From positions 37,974-101,973 of the forward strand of contig NZ_JAUOZU010000019.1 of the NCBI RefSeq assembly GCF_030551875.1: 64,000 nt of DNA, read 5' to 3'. Positions 18,658 to 26,806 of this stretch are shown one piece after another. This DNA is from Fluviirhizobium alvei (GTDB lineage Bacteria; Pseudomonadota; Alphaproteobacteria; Rhizobiales; Rhizobiaceae). The position numbers were made by a program, and so were the translations under genes. The notes under the pieces were generated by a model. The model saw only the letters and a list, made by a program, of their open reading frames with translations. It ran no database searches and was not told the DNA's origin. Within the stretch, counting starts at the first letter, position 1. Every line of letters begins with the position of its first letter.

Positions 18658-21600
18658 ATGGCAACGATCATAGGCGGCGGCGCGGCCAACAATCAGTATA
18701 TCACTGGTGGCGCCAATAATCCCACCGGTGCGGGGGCAAGCGGCCTGGACGGTTCATCGGGCAACGGTGGCAGTGGCGGCGGCGCCGGATATCTCATCGG
18801 GGGATCGGGGGGCGTTCAACTGCCACCGTGGACCAGCTACGGCGGCGATGGCGGTGATGGCGGGGTTCATGGCTACCTGGGAGCGACAGTCTCAGCGTCA
18901 GCCAGCTCTGGAACAGCGGGTGGCGCGGGGGAACTCGGAGACATAGGCGCCAATGGCGGCGGCGGCGGCGGCGGTTATGGCGCGGTCCTGACCGGCACAG
19001 GGTCCCTTGGCACCCTGACTGCAAGCGCGATGGGCGGTGACGGTGGTGACGGCGGATATTCGGATGGCGGATGGGGCGGTTCCGGCGGGCGTGGCGGAAT
19101 CGGTCTTTGGATCAACGACCTATCAGGCACATCGCTCACGGTGGCTGCCGCCGTCTCCGGCGGCGCTGGCGGCGATCGAGGCGGGACCTGGGTCGAGGGC
19201 AGGATAGGGCAATATGGCGCCGGCGGCGAAGGCATCTATGGCAGCAATCTCTCGATCACGCTGACCTCGGCAGGCTCAGTCACCGGCGGCCTGAGCGGCG
19301 ATGGCGTCACGCGCAACAACGCGATCTATTTCGAAGCCGGAACCAACCTGCTCGACATTCAGGGCGGCTCGATTACCGGCAATGTTCAGGCGGACGGCAC
19401 GGATGACACGCTGCGCCTGAGCGGTTCGAGCGGCGGTTCGTTCGACGTCTCGACCATCGGCAGCTCGGCGCAATATCGCGGCTTCGAACATCTTGGCTCG
19501 GCCGGGTCCGGCACCTGGACGCTGACCGGCACCAATGCGGCAACGCAGAGCTGGAGCGCCAGCGCCGGCACACTTCTGGTCAATGGCACCATGGAGAATA
19601 CAGATCTCACCATCGGCTCCGGCTCGACGCTCGGCGGGTCCGGCACCGTGGGTGATGTGACGATCCAGTCCGGAGGAACCATCGGGCCCGGCAACAGTCC
19701 CGGCATTCTCACCGTCGCCGATCTCACGATCTCGGGCACGTTCGAAGTCGAGATATCAGGCACGACCGTCGGAACGGAGTACGACCAGATCGTGGTCACC
19801 GGCAGCGTGACGCTGTCCGGCTCGCTCGATGTCTCCTTCCTCAATGCCTTCCTGCCCACAGTCGGCGATAGCTTCACCATCATCGACAACCAGGGCAGCG
19901 ATGCCGTAACTGGCACTTTCAGCGGGTTGTCCGAAGGCTACACACTCGTCGTCGGCAGCCAGGCTTTCACCATCAGCTATGAGGGCGGCGACGGCAATGA
20001 CGTTGTGCTGACCAGCCGGACGGCGATTGTCGGGGGTGGATCCAGCTTTCTTGGAACATATGCCGGCGGCGCCAATAATCCCACTGGTTCGGGGGGGGCG
20101 GGCGTCAGCTCCTATGGGTCTGGCGGTGGCGGCGGCGGTGCCGGATACCTCGTCGGAGGCGCAGGAGGAACGGTAAGTTCCGTTGGCGCAGGCAATGGCG
20201 GCGATGGCGGGGTTCATGGCTATCTGGGGACGACGCTTCCAACCACGGCGGCCTCTGGAACGAGCGGCGGCGCTGGCGAAGACGCTTACTTGGGCAACAT
20301 GGGCGGCGGCGGTGGCGCCGGTGGCTATGGCGCGGTCCTGACGGGGTCGGGGTCGCTCGGCACCCTGACTGAAAACCTGACAGGCGGGGCAGGCGGCGCG
20401 GGCGGCGACGCGATCATTACCTTTGCCGGCAATGGCGGACGCGGCGGTATCGGTCTCTGGATCGATTCTGCGGCGGGGACCTCGATTGTGGTTGCGGCAA
20501 CGGTGACGGGCGGTGCGGGCGGCGACCGAGGGATCAGCACTGCCGGCGATCAAATCCCGATCAGAAACGGCACTTACGGCGCCGGCGGCGAAGGCATCTA
20601 TGGCAGCAATCTCTCGATCACGCTGACCTCGGCAGGCTCAGTCACCGGCGGCCTGAGCGGCGATGGCGTCACGCGCAACAACGCGATCTATTTCGAAGCC
20701 GGAACCAACCTGCTCGACATTCAGGGCGGCTCGATTACCGGCAATGTTCAGGCGGACGGCACGGACGACACGCTGCGCCTGAGCGGTGCAAGCGGCGGTT
20801 CGTTTGACGTCTCGACCATCGGCAGTTCGGCGCAATATCGCGGCTTTGAACATCTTGGCTCGGCCGGGTCCGGCACCTGGACGCTGACCGGCACCAATGC
20901 GGCAACGCAGAGCTGGAGCGCCAGCGCCGGCACGCTTCTGGTCGATGGCACCATTGAGAATACCGATTTCACCATCGGCTCCGGTGCAATGCTCGGCGGT
21001 TCCGGCACCGTGGGCGACGTGACGATCCAGTCGGGCGGAACCATCGGGCCCGGCAACAGTCCCGGCATTCTCACCGTCGCCGATCTCACGATCTCGGGCA
21101 CGTTCGATGTCGAAATATCAGGCACGATCGTCGGAACGGAGTTCTACCAGATCGTGGTCACCGGTAGTGTGACACTGTCCGGCACGCTCGACGTCTCCTT
21201 CCTCAATGCCTACCTTCCCACAGTCGGCGACAGTTTCACCATCATCGATAACCAGGGCAGCGATGCCGTGACCGGCACTTTCAGCGGGTTGACGGATGGC
21301 GCCTATTTTTCGGTTGGCGGCACCTATTTCCAGATCGATTATGACGGCGGCACCAGCAACGATGTCGTGCTAACCGCGATAGACGATGGGCCAACCGAAA
21401 GCGCCAATGCCGGAGTGACTGTGGCCGAGGGCGGTACGGTGACAGTGGCCGCCGCCGATCTCGCCTTTGCGGATATTAACCAGACCGCTGACAATCTCGT
21501 CTATACGATCACCAGCGCTGTCACCAACGGCACGCTCTTTCTGAACGGTGTCGCGCTCGATCTCAATGACACTTTCACGCAGGACGATATCGACGACGGC

Positions 21601-22425
21601 CTTGTTACCTATACCCATGACGGTGGCGAGACGACGAGCGCCAGCTTCGGCTTTTCGATCTCCGACGGTCAGGGCAACGATGTTACCGGACAATCCTTCG
21701 CCTTCACCGTGACCGCGGTCAACGAAGCGCCGACCGATATTGTGCTCGCCCCACGGCGTACCCTTCCCGGCGGAGCGACGGCGGTCAACGAGAATGTCAA
21801 GGGTGCCGTCATCGGGCGTCTGTCATTCACCGACCCGGATACGGGCGACACCGTGACCTACACTGTCGATGACAACCGCTTCGAGATCGTCAATGACCGG
21901 CTCAGACTGAAGAGTGGCACCAGCCTAGATTATGAGAAGGAACACACGGTCGATCTAACCATTACAGCCGAGGATGCAGATGGCCTGGCCTATGACGAAA
22001 CCTTCAGCATTCATGTCATCGACCGGGTTGATGTAAAAGTCGGCTCGGCAGGTAACGACAGGGTGATCGGCACCGAGGGCAACGACCGTCTCTACGGGCG
22101 TCAAGGCAACGACGTATTGAAGGGGCTGGGCGGCGACGATCGACTGCGCAGCAAGCTTGGCGATGACCGGCTCTGGGGTGGCGACGGCGCGGACACGTTC
22201 GTGTTCATGCACAATGGCGGCCATGACCGGATCATGGACTTCGAGACCGGCATCGACACGATCAACTTGGCGCGCTGGCCGGAGATCGCGAATTTCGCCG
22301 ACGTCAAGAGCCATGCCTACATGCAGGATGGCGATCTCTGGATCGAGGCCGGTCGGGACGCCCTGATCCTAAAGGACTTCCACAAACGCGATCTCGACGC
22401 CGGCGACTTCCTGTTTGCATCCTGA
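18658..22425 (+). CDS. large secreted RTX protein with duplicated Gly-rich/PATR modules and cadherin-like domains
   Basis: A 1255-residue protein, probably exported by a type I system: there is no N-terminal signal peptide. Residues 1-454 and 455-908 are two copies of one module. Each begins Gly-rich (GGDGGDGG-type runs), continues into a beta-helix-like region (LSITLTSAGSVTGGLSGDG) and contains a motif resembling the autotransporter passenger repeat (SGGTIGPGNSPGILTVADL). A CSPG/cadherin-like repeat (about 909-1020) and a cadherin-like domain (about 1024-1123, SFTDPDTGDTVTYTVDD) follow. About four RTX calcium-binding nonapeptides lie at 1124-1185 (GNDRLYGRQGNDVLKGLGG), then a C-terminus of the type I signal kind. 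No autotransporter barrel and no type I exporter genes are present here. The ATG has a CGGGGAG ribosome-binding site. Probable role: surface or matrix adhesin (inference). Confidence 0.85.
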   Translation: MATIIGGGAANNQYITGGANNPTGAGASGLDGSSGNGGSGGGAGYLIGGSGGVQLPPWTSYGGDGGDGGVHGYLGATVSASASSGTAGGAGELGDIGANGGGGGGGYGAVLTGTGSLGTLTASAMGGDGGDGGYSDGGWGGSGGRGGIGLWINDLSGTSLTVAAAVSGGAGGDRGGTWVEGRIGQYGAGGEGIYGSNLSITLTSAGSVTGGLSGDGVTRNNAIYFEAGTNLLDIQGGSITGNVQADGTDDTLRLSGSSGGSFDVSTIGSSAQYRGFEHLGSAGSGTWTLTGTNAATQSWSASAGTLLVNGTMENTDLTIGSGSTLGGSGTVGDVTIQSGGTIGPGNSPGILTVADLTISGTFEVEISGTTVGTEYDQIVVTGSVTLSGSLDVSFLNAFLPTVGDSFTIIDNQGSDAVTGTFSGLSEGYTLVVGSQAFTISYEGGDGNDVVLTSRTAIVGGGSSFLGTYAGGANNPTGSGGAGVSSYGSGGGGGGAGYLVGGAGGTVSSVGAGNGGDGGVHGYLGTTLPTTAASGTSGGAGEDAYLGNMGGGGGAGGYGAVLTGSGSLGTLTENLTGGAGGAGGDAIITFAGNGGRGGIGLWIDSAAGTSIVVAATVTGGAGGDRGISTAGDQIPIRNGTYGAGGEGIYGSNLSITLTSAGSVTGGLSGDGVTRNNAIYFEAGTNLLDIQGGSITGNVQADGTDDTLRLSGASGGSFDVSTIGSSAQYRGFEHLGSAGSGTWTLTGTNAATQSWSASAGTLLVDGTIENTDFTIGSGAMLGGSGTVGDVTIQSGGTIGPGNSPGILTVADLTISGTFDVEISGTIVGTEFYQIVVTGSVTLSGTLDVSFLNAYLPTVGDSFTIIDNQGSDAVTGTFSGLTDGAYFSVGGTYFQIDYDGGTSNDVVLTAIDDGPTESANAGVTVAEGGTVTVAAADLAFADINQTADNLVYTITSAVTNGTLFLNGVALDLNDTFTQDDIDDGLVTYTHDGGETTSASFGFSISDGQGNDVTGQSFAFTVTAVNEAPTDIVLAPRRTLPGGATAVNENVKGAVIGRLSFTDPDTGDTVTYTVDDNRFEIVNDRLRLKSGTSLDYEKEHTVDLTITAEDADGLAYDETFSIHVIDRVDVKVGSAGNDRVIGTEGNDRLYGRQGNDVLKGLGGDDRLRSKLGDDRLWGGDGADTFVFMHNGGHDRIMDFETGIDTINLARWPEIANFADVKSHAYMQDGDLWIEAGRDALILKDFHKRDLDAGDFLFAS
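19216..19928 (+). repeat. 713-bp internal repeat, copy 1
   Basis: The block recurs 1362 bases downstream (454 codons). The first 188 bases, to 19403, are identical in both copies, and the rest differs at scattered, mostly synonymous positions. It encodes the beta-helix-like and PATR-like part of the RTX protein module. Confidence 0.9.
20578..21290 (+). repeat. 713-bp internal repeat, copy 2
   Basis: This is the second copy of the block at 19216-19928, in the same frame and orientation. The Gly-rich sequence before it is also duplicated but far more diverged, so the near-identity is limited to this part of the module. That pattern points to recent gene conversion or strong constraint. Confidence 0.9.
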
Positions 22426-22445
22426 CAGACTGCCATAGCAATGAC

Positions 22446-22475
22446 CGGCCTTGCACGTCCCGTCGTGCAAGGCCG
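22446..22475. terminator. hairpin between the convergent RTX and RpiR genes
   Basis: A perfect 12-bp stem (CGGCCTTGCACG 22446-22457 / CGTGCAAGGCCG 22464-22475) with a 6-base loop lies between two convergent stop codons. No T-tract flanks it on either side, but position and stem strength suggest a shared bidirectional terminator. Confidence 0.6.
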
Positions 22476-22487
22476 ACAATGCCTGTC

Positions 22488-23333
22488 TCAGAAGATGTTC
22501 AACCTGCGCATCAGGATCTGCCATCGATCCAGCCTGAGTGTGCTGTTGCCATTGCTGCCGCGGGCCACGGCATCGACCAGGACATTGAGGATCAGGGTCA
22601 GCGCCACCGTCGATTCAATGAACAATCCGGAACCCGAAGCCGCAAACATCGTATGATCGGCGACGTCATGGGCCCAATCGCAGAACTCGTCGCTGATCAC
22701 GATCACCTTCATACCGTTTTCCTTGGCGATCTGGGCCACCTTCAACCCGTCATTGGCATAGGGCACGCCGTCGATCAGGATCAGCACCATCGGTTTCGGC
22801 TGTGAATCGCCGATGTAGGAAAGCCATTCGCCCAGCATATCGTCATGCGCGGAGAGGAACCGCACATTGTGGCGCGCAAGCGCAAGGCGCCGCGAGAAAT
22901 CCTCCGCCGTGCCGCGCAGGGCCTGAAAGCCGGTGACGAAGACCTGCTCTGCCAATGTGGCGGTCTGCACAAGATCCCGCCAGGGCGCATATTTGAATTC
23001 TTCAAACAGCCGTTCGATGGACCGGATCTCATTGGCCCGCACCTCGGCATAGATATCAGGCCATTCGGCATTGTTGCTGTCATCGGAAAGATGCCGTTCG
23101 TTGACCGCCTCGACCTTCAGTTCGAGTTTCAAGCCGGCGATGCCCTTGTATCCCGCCCGCCGCAGAAAACGGCTGACCGAGATTTCGCTTACATAGACCT
23201 TTCGCGCCAGCGAACTGCCGCTTTCGAACGGGATCTGGTCGATATGGGCGATGATGAAATGCGCGATCCTCGCCTCGGTCGCCGTCAATTCCGGAATGAG
23301 GGACTGCAGCTTTCGGATGGTGGTTGCCGACAT
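22488..23333 (-). CDS. MurR/RpiR-family transcriptional regulator
   Basis: A 281-residue regulator. The N-terminal 80 residues are the RpiR helix-turn-helix (LTATEARIAHFIIAHIDQIP, SSLARKVYVSEISVSRFLRRAG). A SIS sugar-isomerase-like effector domain follows (about 120-260, VFVTGFQALRGTAEDFSRRL, PMVLILIDGVPYANDG). SIS domains usually bind phosphorylated sugars or amino-sugar derivatives. It is divergent from the peptide-type ABC importer with 127 bases between starts, and is the likely local regulator. An effector related to amino sugars or muropeptides is possible but not shown. Confidence 0.88.
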   Translation of the reverse strand: MSATTIRKLQSLIPELTATEARIAHFIIAHIDQIPFESGSSLARKVYVSEISVSRFLRRAGYKGIAGLKLELKVEAVNERHLSDDSNNAEWPDIYAEVRANEIRSIERLFEEFKYAPWRDLVQTATLAEQVFVTGFQALRGTAEDFSRRLALARHNVRFLSAHDDMLGEWLSYIGDSQPKPMVLILIDGVPYANDGLKVAQIAKENGMKVIVISDEFCDWAHDVADHTMFAASGSGLFIESTVALTLILNVLVDAVARGSNGNSTLRLDRWQILMRRLNIF

Positions 23334-23420
23334 GGAATACTCGCTCGAACAGGCTCATTTCTGACAGATATCTATCATAATAATGTTATTGACAGATACA
23401 AGCGCCACGCCGAGTATTCC
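23334..23420. promoter_or_regulatory. divergent control region with paired repeats (RpiR / peptide importer)
   Basis: Perfect inverted 10-mers GGAATACTCG (23334-23343) and CGAGTATTCC (23411-23420) bracket the region. Inside are two direct copies of TGACAGATA (23362-23370 and 23390-23398), 28 bases apart. The second copy overlaps a TTGACA -35-like element at 23389-23394 facing the importer. The repeats are good candidates for RpiR sites. Confidence 0.55.
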
Positions 23421-23460
23421 CGGACAAATGAGCCAAATAATCAGCCATTGGGGAACGAAC

Positions 23461-25005
23461 ATGAACCGTCGTAATTTTCTCAAGTCATGCATATTGGCAG
23501 GCGTCGGTGCGCCTTTCCTGCTCGACCAGCTATCCACGATCGCTGCGGCAGCAAATACGAAGATACTCCGCATCGGTTATGCCGCTCCGGTGCAAACGCT
23601 CGACCCGATCAAGACCGTTTTCGGTCCCGACATCATCAGCCAGGGCATGATGTATGCCCGCCTGTTGAAGGCGAATGCGGATCAGAGCGAAGTCGGCCCC
23701 GGTCTGGCCGAGAGCTGGGAGATTTCCAGTGACGGGCTGACCTATATTTTCAAGCTGCGTGAAGGCCTGAAGTTTTCTGACGGCAGCGCCCTGACAGCCG
23801 AAGATGTGGCCTTCAGCTTCAACCGCATGCGTTTCCAGAAGGACTCGGTCTATGCCGCGCCCTTCCAGCCGCTGAAAACGATTGAGGTCGTTGATCCCTT
23901 AACGGTAAAATTCGGCCTCGACCGCGCATTCCCGCCGTTCCTGAAGCTTTGCGAGATCTGGAACACGGGGATCGTCTCCAAGAAGACGGTGACGGCCATG
24001 GGCGATGAAGCCTTCAGCGCAAAGCCGGACGTGACGTCGGGTCCGTTCAAATTCGTCGAATGGAAAGCCGGCGACCGCGTAATCATGGCCCGCAACGAAC
24101 ATTACTACCGTGAAGGCCTTCCGCATCTCGAAGGGATCGAGTTCATCTTCGTCCCGGATGTCAACACCGGCGTCTCCATGGTCCAGGCCGGCGAACTGGA
24201 TGTGAGCATGGGCGTGCCGTTCGCCCGCATGAAGGAGCTTGAGGCCGCCGGCGTGACGATCGTTTCCGAACCGTCAAGCGCCACCTATGACATGCTGATC
24301 AACCACGCCAAGGCGCCGTTCGACAATCTCGCCTTCCGGCAGGCCGTGAGCTACGGTATCGACCGGCAGCAGATCAACGACGCTGTCACCGCAGGTTACG
24401 GCACCGCTGCCGCATCGATCTTCAGCCCGAAGCTGAACTTCTTCGACAAGGAGATGAAGGTGATCGCCCGCGATGTCGAAAAGGCCAAGGAGCTGCTTGC
24501 AAAATCAGGCGTCGGCGATCCGTCCTTCACGCTTCTGACCAATGCCGGCACCACGGATGAAGACAAGACGGCCGTTCTCATCCAGGCCCAGCTCTCCGAA
24601 ATCGGCATCAATGTCACGGTGAACGCCATCGATCCCGGTCAGGCCTGGACCCAGCTGGTTGCAGGAGAGTATCAGGCGCAGCTGAACTGGTGGTACAATG
24701 AAACCACCGACCCGGACAATGCCGTGCGCTGGTGCGTCTGGGGTGCCGGCGACAACAAATCCTATTACACGCGCTACAACAATGATGAGGTCAACAGCCT
24801 GATCGACAAGGCGGCAGGTGAGCCGGACGATGCAAAGCGCGCCGAAATGTACAGCAAGATCCAGCGCATCTGCGTGGAAGAGGTGGCACAGGTCGCGCTC
24901 TATCATCCAAGCTGGACGAGCGCACGCTCAGCCGCGGTGACAGGCCTCGTCTTCAATCTTGGATCGCAATATGCATCGATCGACGAAGCGGACCTGAAGG
25001 GCTAA
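23461..25005 (+). CDS. peptide-type ABC transporter substrate-binding protein (SBP family 5)
   Basis: A 514-residue periplasmic binding protein. The N-terminus MNRRNFLKSCILAGVG is a twin-arginine-like signal, followed by a hydrophobic stretch that ends near residue 33. The mature part has the family 5 landmarks: LDPIKTVFGPDIISQGMMYARL, LRIGYAAPVQT, a duplicated-lobe middle, and WWYNETTDPDNAVRW near residue 425. Family 5 binds di- or oligopeptides, nickel, or other substrates. The ATG at 23461 was preferred to an in-frame ATG at 23383 because it begins the signal peptide. First gene of a six-gene operon. Confidence 0.9.
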   Translation: MNRRNFLKSCILAGVGAPFLLDQLSTIAAAANTKILRIGYAAPVQTLDPIKTVFGPDIISQGMMYARLLKANADQSEVGPGLAESWEISSDGLTYIFKLREGLKFSDGSALTAEDVAFSFNRMRFQKDSVYAAPFQPLKTIEVVDPLTVKFGLDRAFPPFLKLCEIWNTGIVSKKTVTAMGDEAFSAKPDVTSGPFKFVEWKAGDRVIMARNEHYYREGLPHLEGIEFIFVPDVNTGVSMVQAGELDVSMGVPFARMKELEAAGVTIVSEPSSATYDMLINHAKAPFDNLAFRQAVSYGIDRQQINDAVTAGYGTAAASIFSPKLNFFDKEMKVIARDVEKAKELLAKSGVGDPSFTLLTNAGTTDEDKTAVLIQAQLSEIGINVTVNAIDPGQAWTQLVAGEYQAQLNWWYNETTDPDNAVRWCVWGAGDNKSYYTRYNNDEVNSLIDKAAGEPDDAKRAEMYSKIQRICVEEVAQVALYHPSWTSARSAAVTGLVFNLGSQYASIDEADLKG

Positions 25006-25039
25006 CCTCTCCGTCTCCTCGCAGTGCAGGTAGTCTCCA

Positions 25040-25978
25040 ATGACGCGTTTCGCCTTTCTTTTGCGAAGGCCGTTCGAGCTGATCCCGGTTTTGTTCGGGA
25101 TCAGCCTGATCAGCTTCGTTCTGTTGCAACTGACGCCTGGCGACCCTGTTCGCCTGCTGCTCGGGCCCAAGGCGGGCGATGCCGCCATCGCGCTTGTGCG
25201 CGAGCGCTATGGCCTCGACCAGCCACTGCTCGTGCAGTATTTCTACTATATCAAGAATGTCCTCATGGGCGATTTCGGCCAGTCGATCAGTTATCGTTCG
25301 GCCATCGGCCCGATCCTCCTCGAACGGATCGGACCCACCCTCTATATTCTCGTCTATGGGCTGGCGCTCTCGGTTGCTCTGACGCTGCTTCTCGGCGTTC
25401 TGGCCGCCCGCAGCCGGGGCGGCGTGATCGACCAGACGATCCGCATCATCTGTGTCGTGGGGGTTGGAGTTCCGTCCTATGTCGCCGGGCTCCTGCTGGT
25501 GCTGGTCTTTTCCCTGTCGTTCAAATTCTTCCCGGTCTCCGGCTATGCGGACGGTATTTTCGCCAATCTGCACCATCTCTTCCTGCCGGCGCTGACGATT
25601 GCGATTTCGGTGACGCCCGTCCTGACGCGGAATTTCCGGGCGACCTTGCTGCAGCAGATGAATGCCGGATACGCGACAGCGGCCCTTTCCAAAGGCGTGT
25701 CGCCGAGCCAGGTCTTCTGGCGGCATGTGTTCTGGAACTCGCTTCTGCCCACGGTCAGCCTGTTCGGCGTCGTCGCCTCCTTCCTGATCGGCGGCACTGT
25801 CGTGATCGAGAACGTCTTCAACATTCCGGGCCTCGGCCTGCTTCTCGTGCGCTCGGTTCTGAGCCGGGACTATCTCGTGGTGCAGGGCGTCACGATCGTG
25901 ATGGCGCTCGGGATCGTGCTGTCGAACCTGATCGTGGACATCGTGGTCGCCGCTCTGGATCCGAGGACCGGCACATGA
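25040..25978 (+). CDS. peptide-type ABC transporter permease (DppB type)
   Basis: A 312-residue inner-membrane permease. It has the DppB N-terminal pattern (FLLRRPFELIPVLFGISLIS, then FVLLQLTPGDPV), six membrane segments, and the coupling region around TAALSKGVSPSQVFWRHVFWNSLLP near residue 220. The stop overlaps the start of the second permease by 4 bases. It starts 34 bases after the binding-protein gene and is clearly co-transcribed. Confidence 0.92.
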   Translation: MTRFAFLLRRPFELIPVLFGISLISFVLLQLTPGDPVRLLLGPKAGDAAIALVRERYGLDQPLLVQYFYYIKNVLMGDFGQSISYRSAIGPILLERIGPTLYILVYGLALSVALTLLLGVLAARSRGGVIDQTIRIICVVGVGVPSYVAGLLLVLVFSLSFKFFPVSGYADGIFANLHHLFLPALTIAISVTPVLTRNFRATLLQQMNAGYATAALSKGVSPSQVFWRHVFWNSLLPTVSLFGVVASFLIGGTVVIENVFNIPGLGLLLVRSVLSRDYLVVQGVTIVMALGIVLSNLIVDIVVAALDPRTGT

Positions 25979-26805
25979 AAAACACGGCTTTCTGGTTCTA
26001 TCGCGAAGCACCGCGCTCGCTCGTAATCGGCCTCGCAATCACGCTTTTCTGGGTGCTTGCCGCCGCCTTTGCCTCGGTGGCAACGCCATACGATCCGATC
26101 AGGATCGATGCGCTGGCAGCGCTGCAGCCGCCCGGTGCCCAACATCTGCTCGGGACGGATTCCGTCGGCCGCGACGTGCTGACCCGCATCCTCTATGGCG
26201 CCCGGATGGACCTTCTGATGGCGGTGGCCGGTGTGGCCGGCCCCTTCATTCTCGGAACCACAATCGGCCTGCTGGCCGGCTATTTCCGGGGCTGGCTCGA
26301 TACTGTGCTGATGCGCATCCTCGAAGTGACGATCTCGTTTCCCTATTTCGTTCTCGTGATCGCAATCGTTTCGATCATGGGGCCGGGCCTGCAAAGCTAC
26401 ATCATCTCGCTGACGGTGGTGAACTGGGTGACCTATGCCCGCCTCGTTCGCGCCGAAACGATGGTTCTCGCCAATGCCGACTTCGTGCTGGCAGCGCGGG
26501 TGCTTGGCTATAGTCCCGGTCGCATCATGCTCCGGCATGTCTTTCCCAATGCCATCATTCCCTCGAGCGTGTTTCTGATGACCGATGCGGTGCTGACCAT
26601 CGTGCTCGGATCGTCCCTCGGCTTCCTCGGCCTCGGCGTGCAGGCCCCGACGCCCGAATGGGGCGCCATGATCGCCGAAGGCAGGACCTATCTCGGTTCG
26701 GCCTGGTGGATCGCCGTCTGCCCGGGAATTGCCCTTTGTACTCTCGCCTTCGGTCTGTCGCTCGTCGCCGATGGCCTGGCTCATATTCTGGATCCGGAAG
26801 CCTGA
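25975..26805 (+). CDS. peptide-type ABC transporter permease (DppC type)
   Basis: A 276-residue permease partner. It has the DppC signature HLLGTDSVGRDVLTRILYGA near residue 58, about six membrane segments, and the EAA-like motif DFVLAARVLGYSPGRIMLRH near residue 170. The ATG at 25975 was chosen because it makes a 4-base overlap with the preceding stop; the frame is open far upstream only as a shadow of the first permease. The ATPase gene starts one base after its stop. Confidence 0.92.
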   Translation: MKNTAFWFYREAPRSLVIGLAITLFWVLAAAFASVATPYDPIRIDALAALQPPGAQHLLGTDSVGRDVLTRILYGARMDLLMAVAGVAGPFILGTTIGLLAGYFRGWLDTVLMRILEVTISFPYFVLVIAIVSIMGPGLQSYIISLTVVNWVTYARLVRAETMVLANADFVLAARVLGYSPGRIMLRHVFPNAIIPSSVFLMTDAVLTIVLGSSLGFLGLGVQAPTPEWGAMIAEGRTYLGSAWWIAVCPGIALCTLAFGLSLVADGLAHILDPEA

Positions 26806-26806
26806 C

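Noticed and set aside
18850..20560. CRISPR-like or satellite repeat in the Gly-rich region
   Set aside because: The GGC-rich periodicity comes from Gly-Gly-Asp codon runs within one open frame. There are no uniform spacers.
18658..22425. Classical autotransporter
   Set aside because: The PGNSPG repeats suggested it, but there is no N-terminal signal peptide and no C-terminal beta-barrel. The C-terminus is RTX repeats instead.
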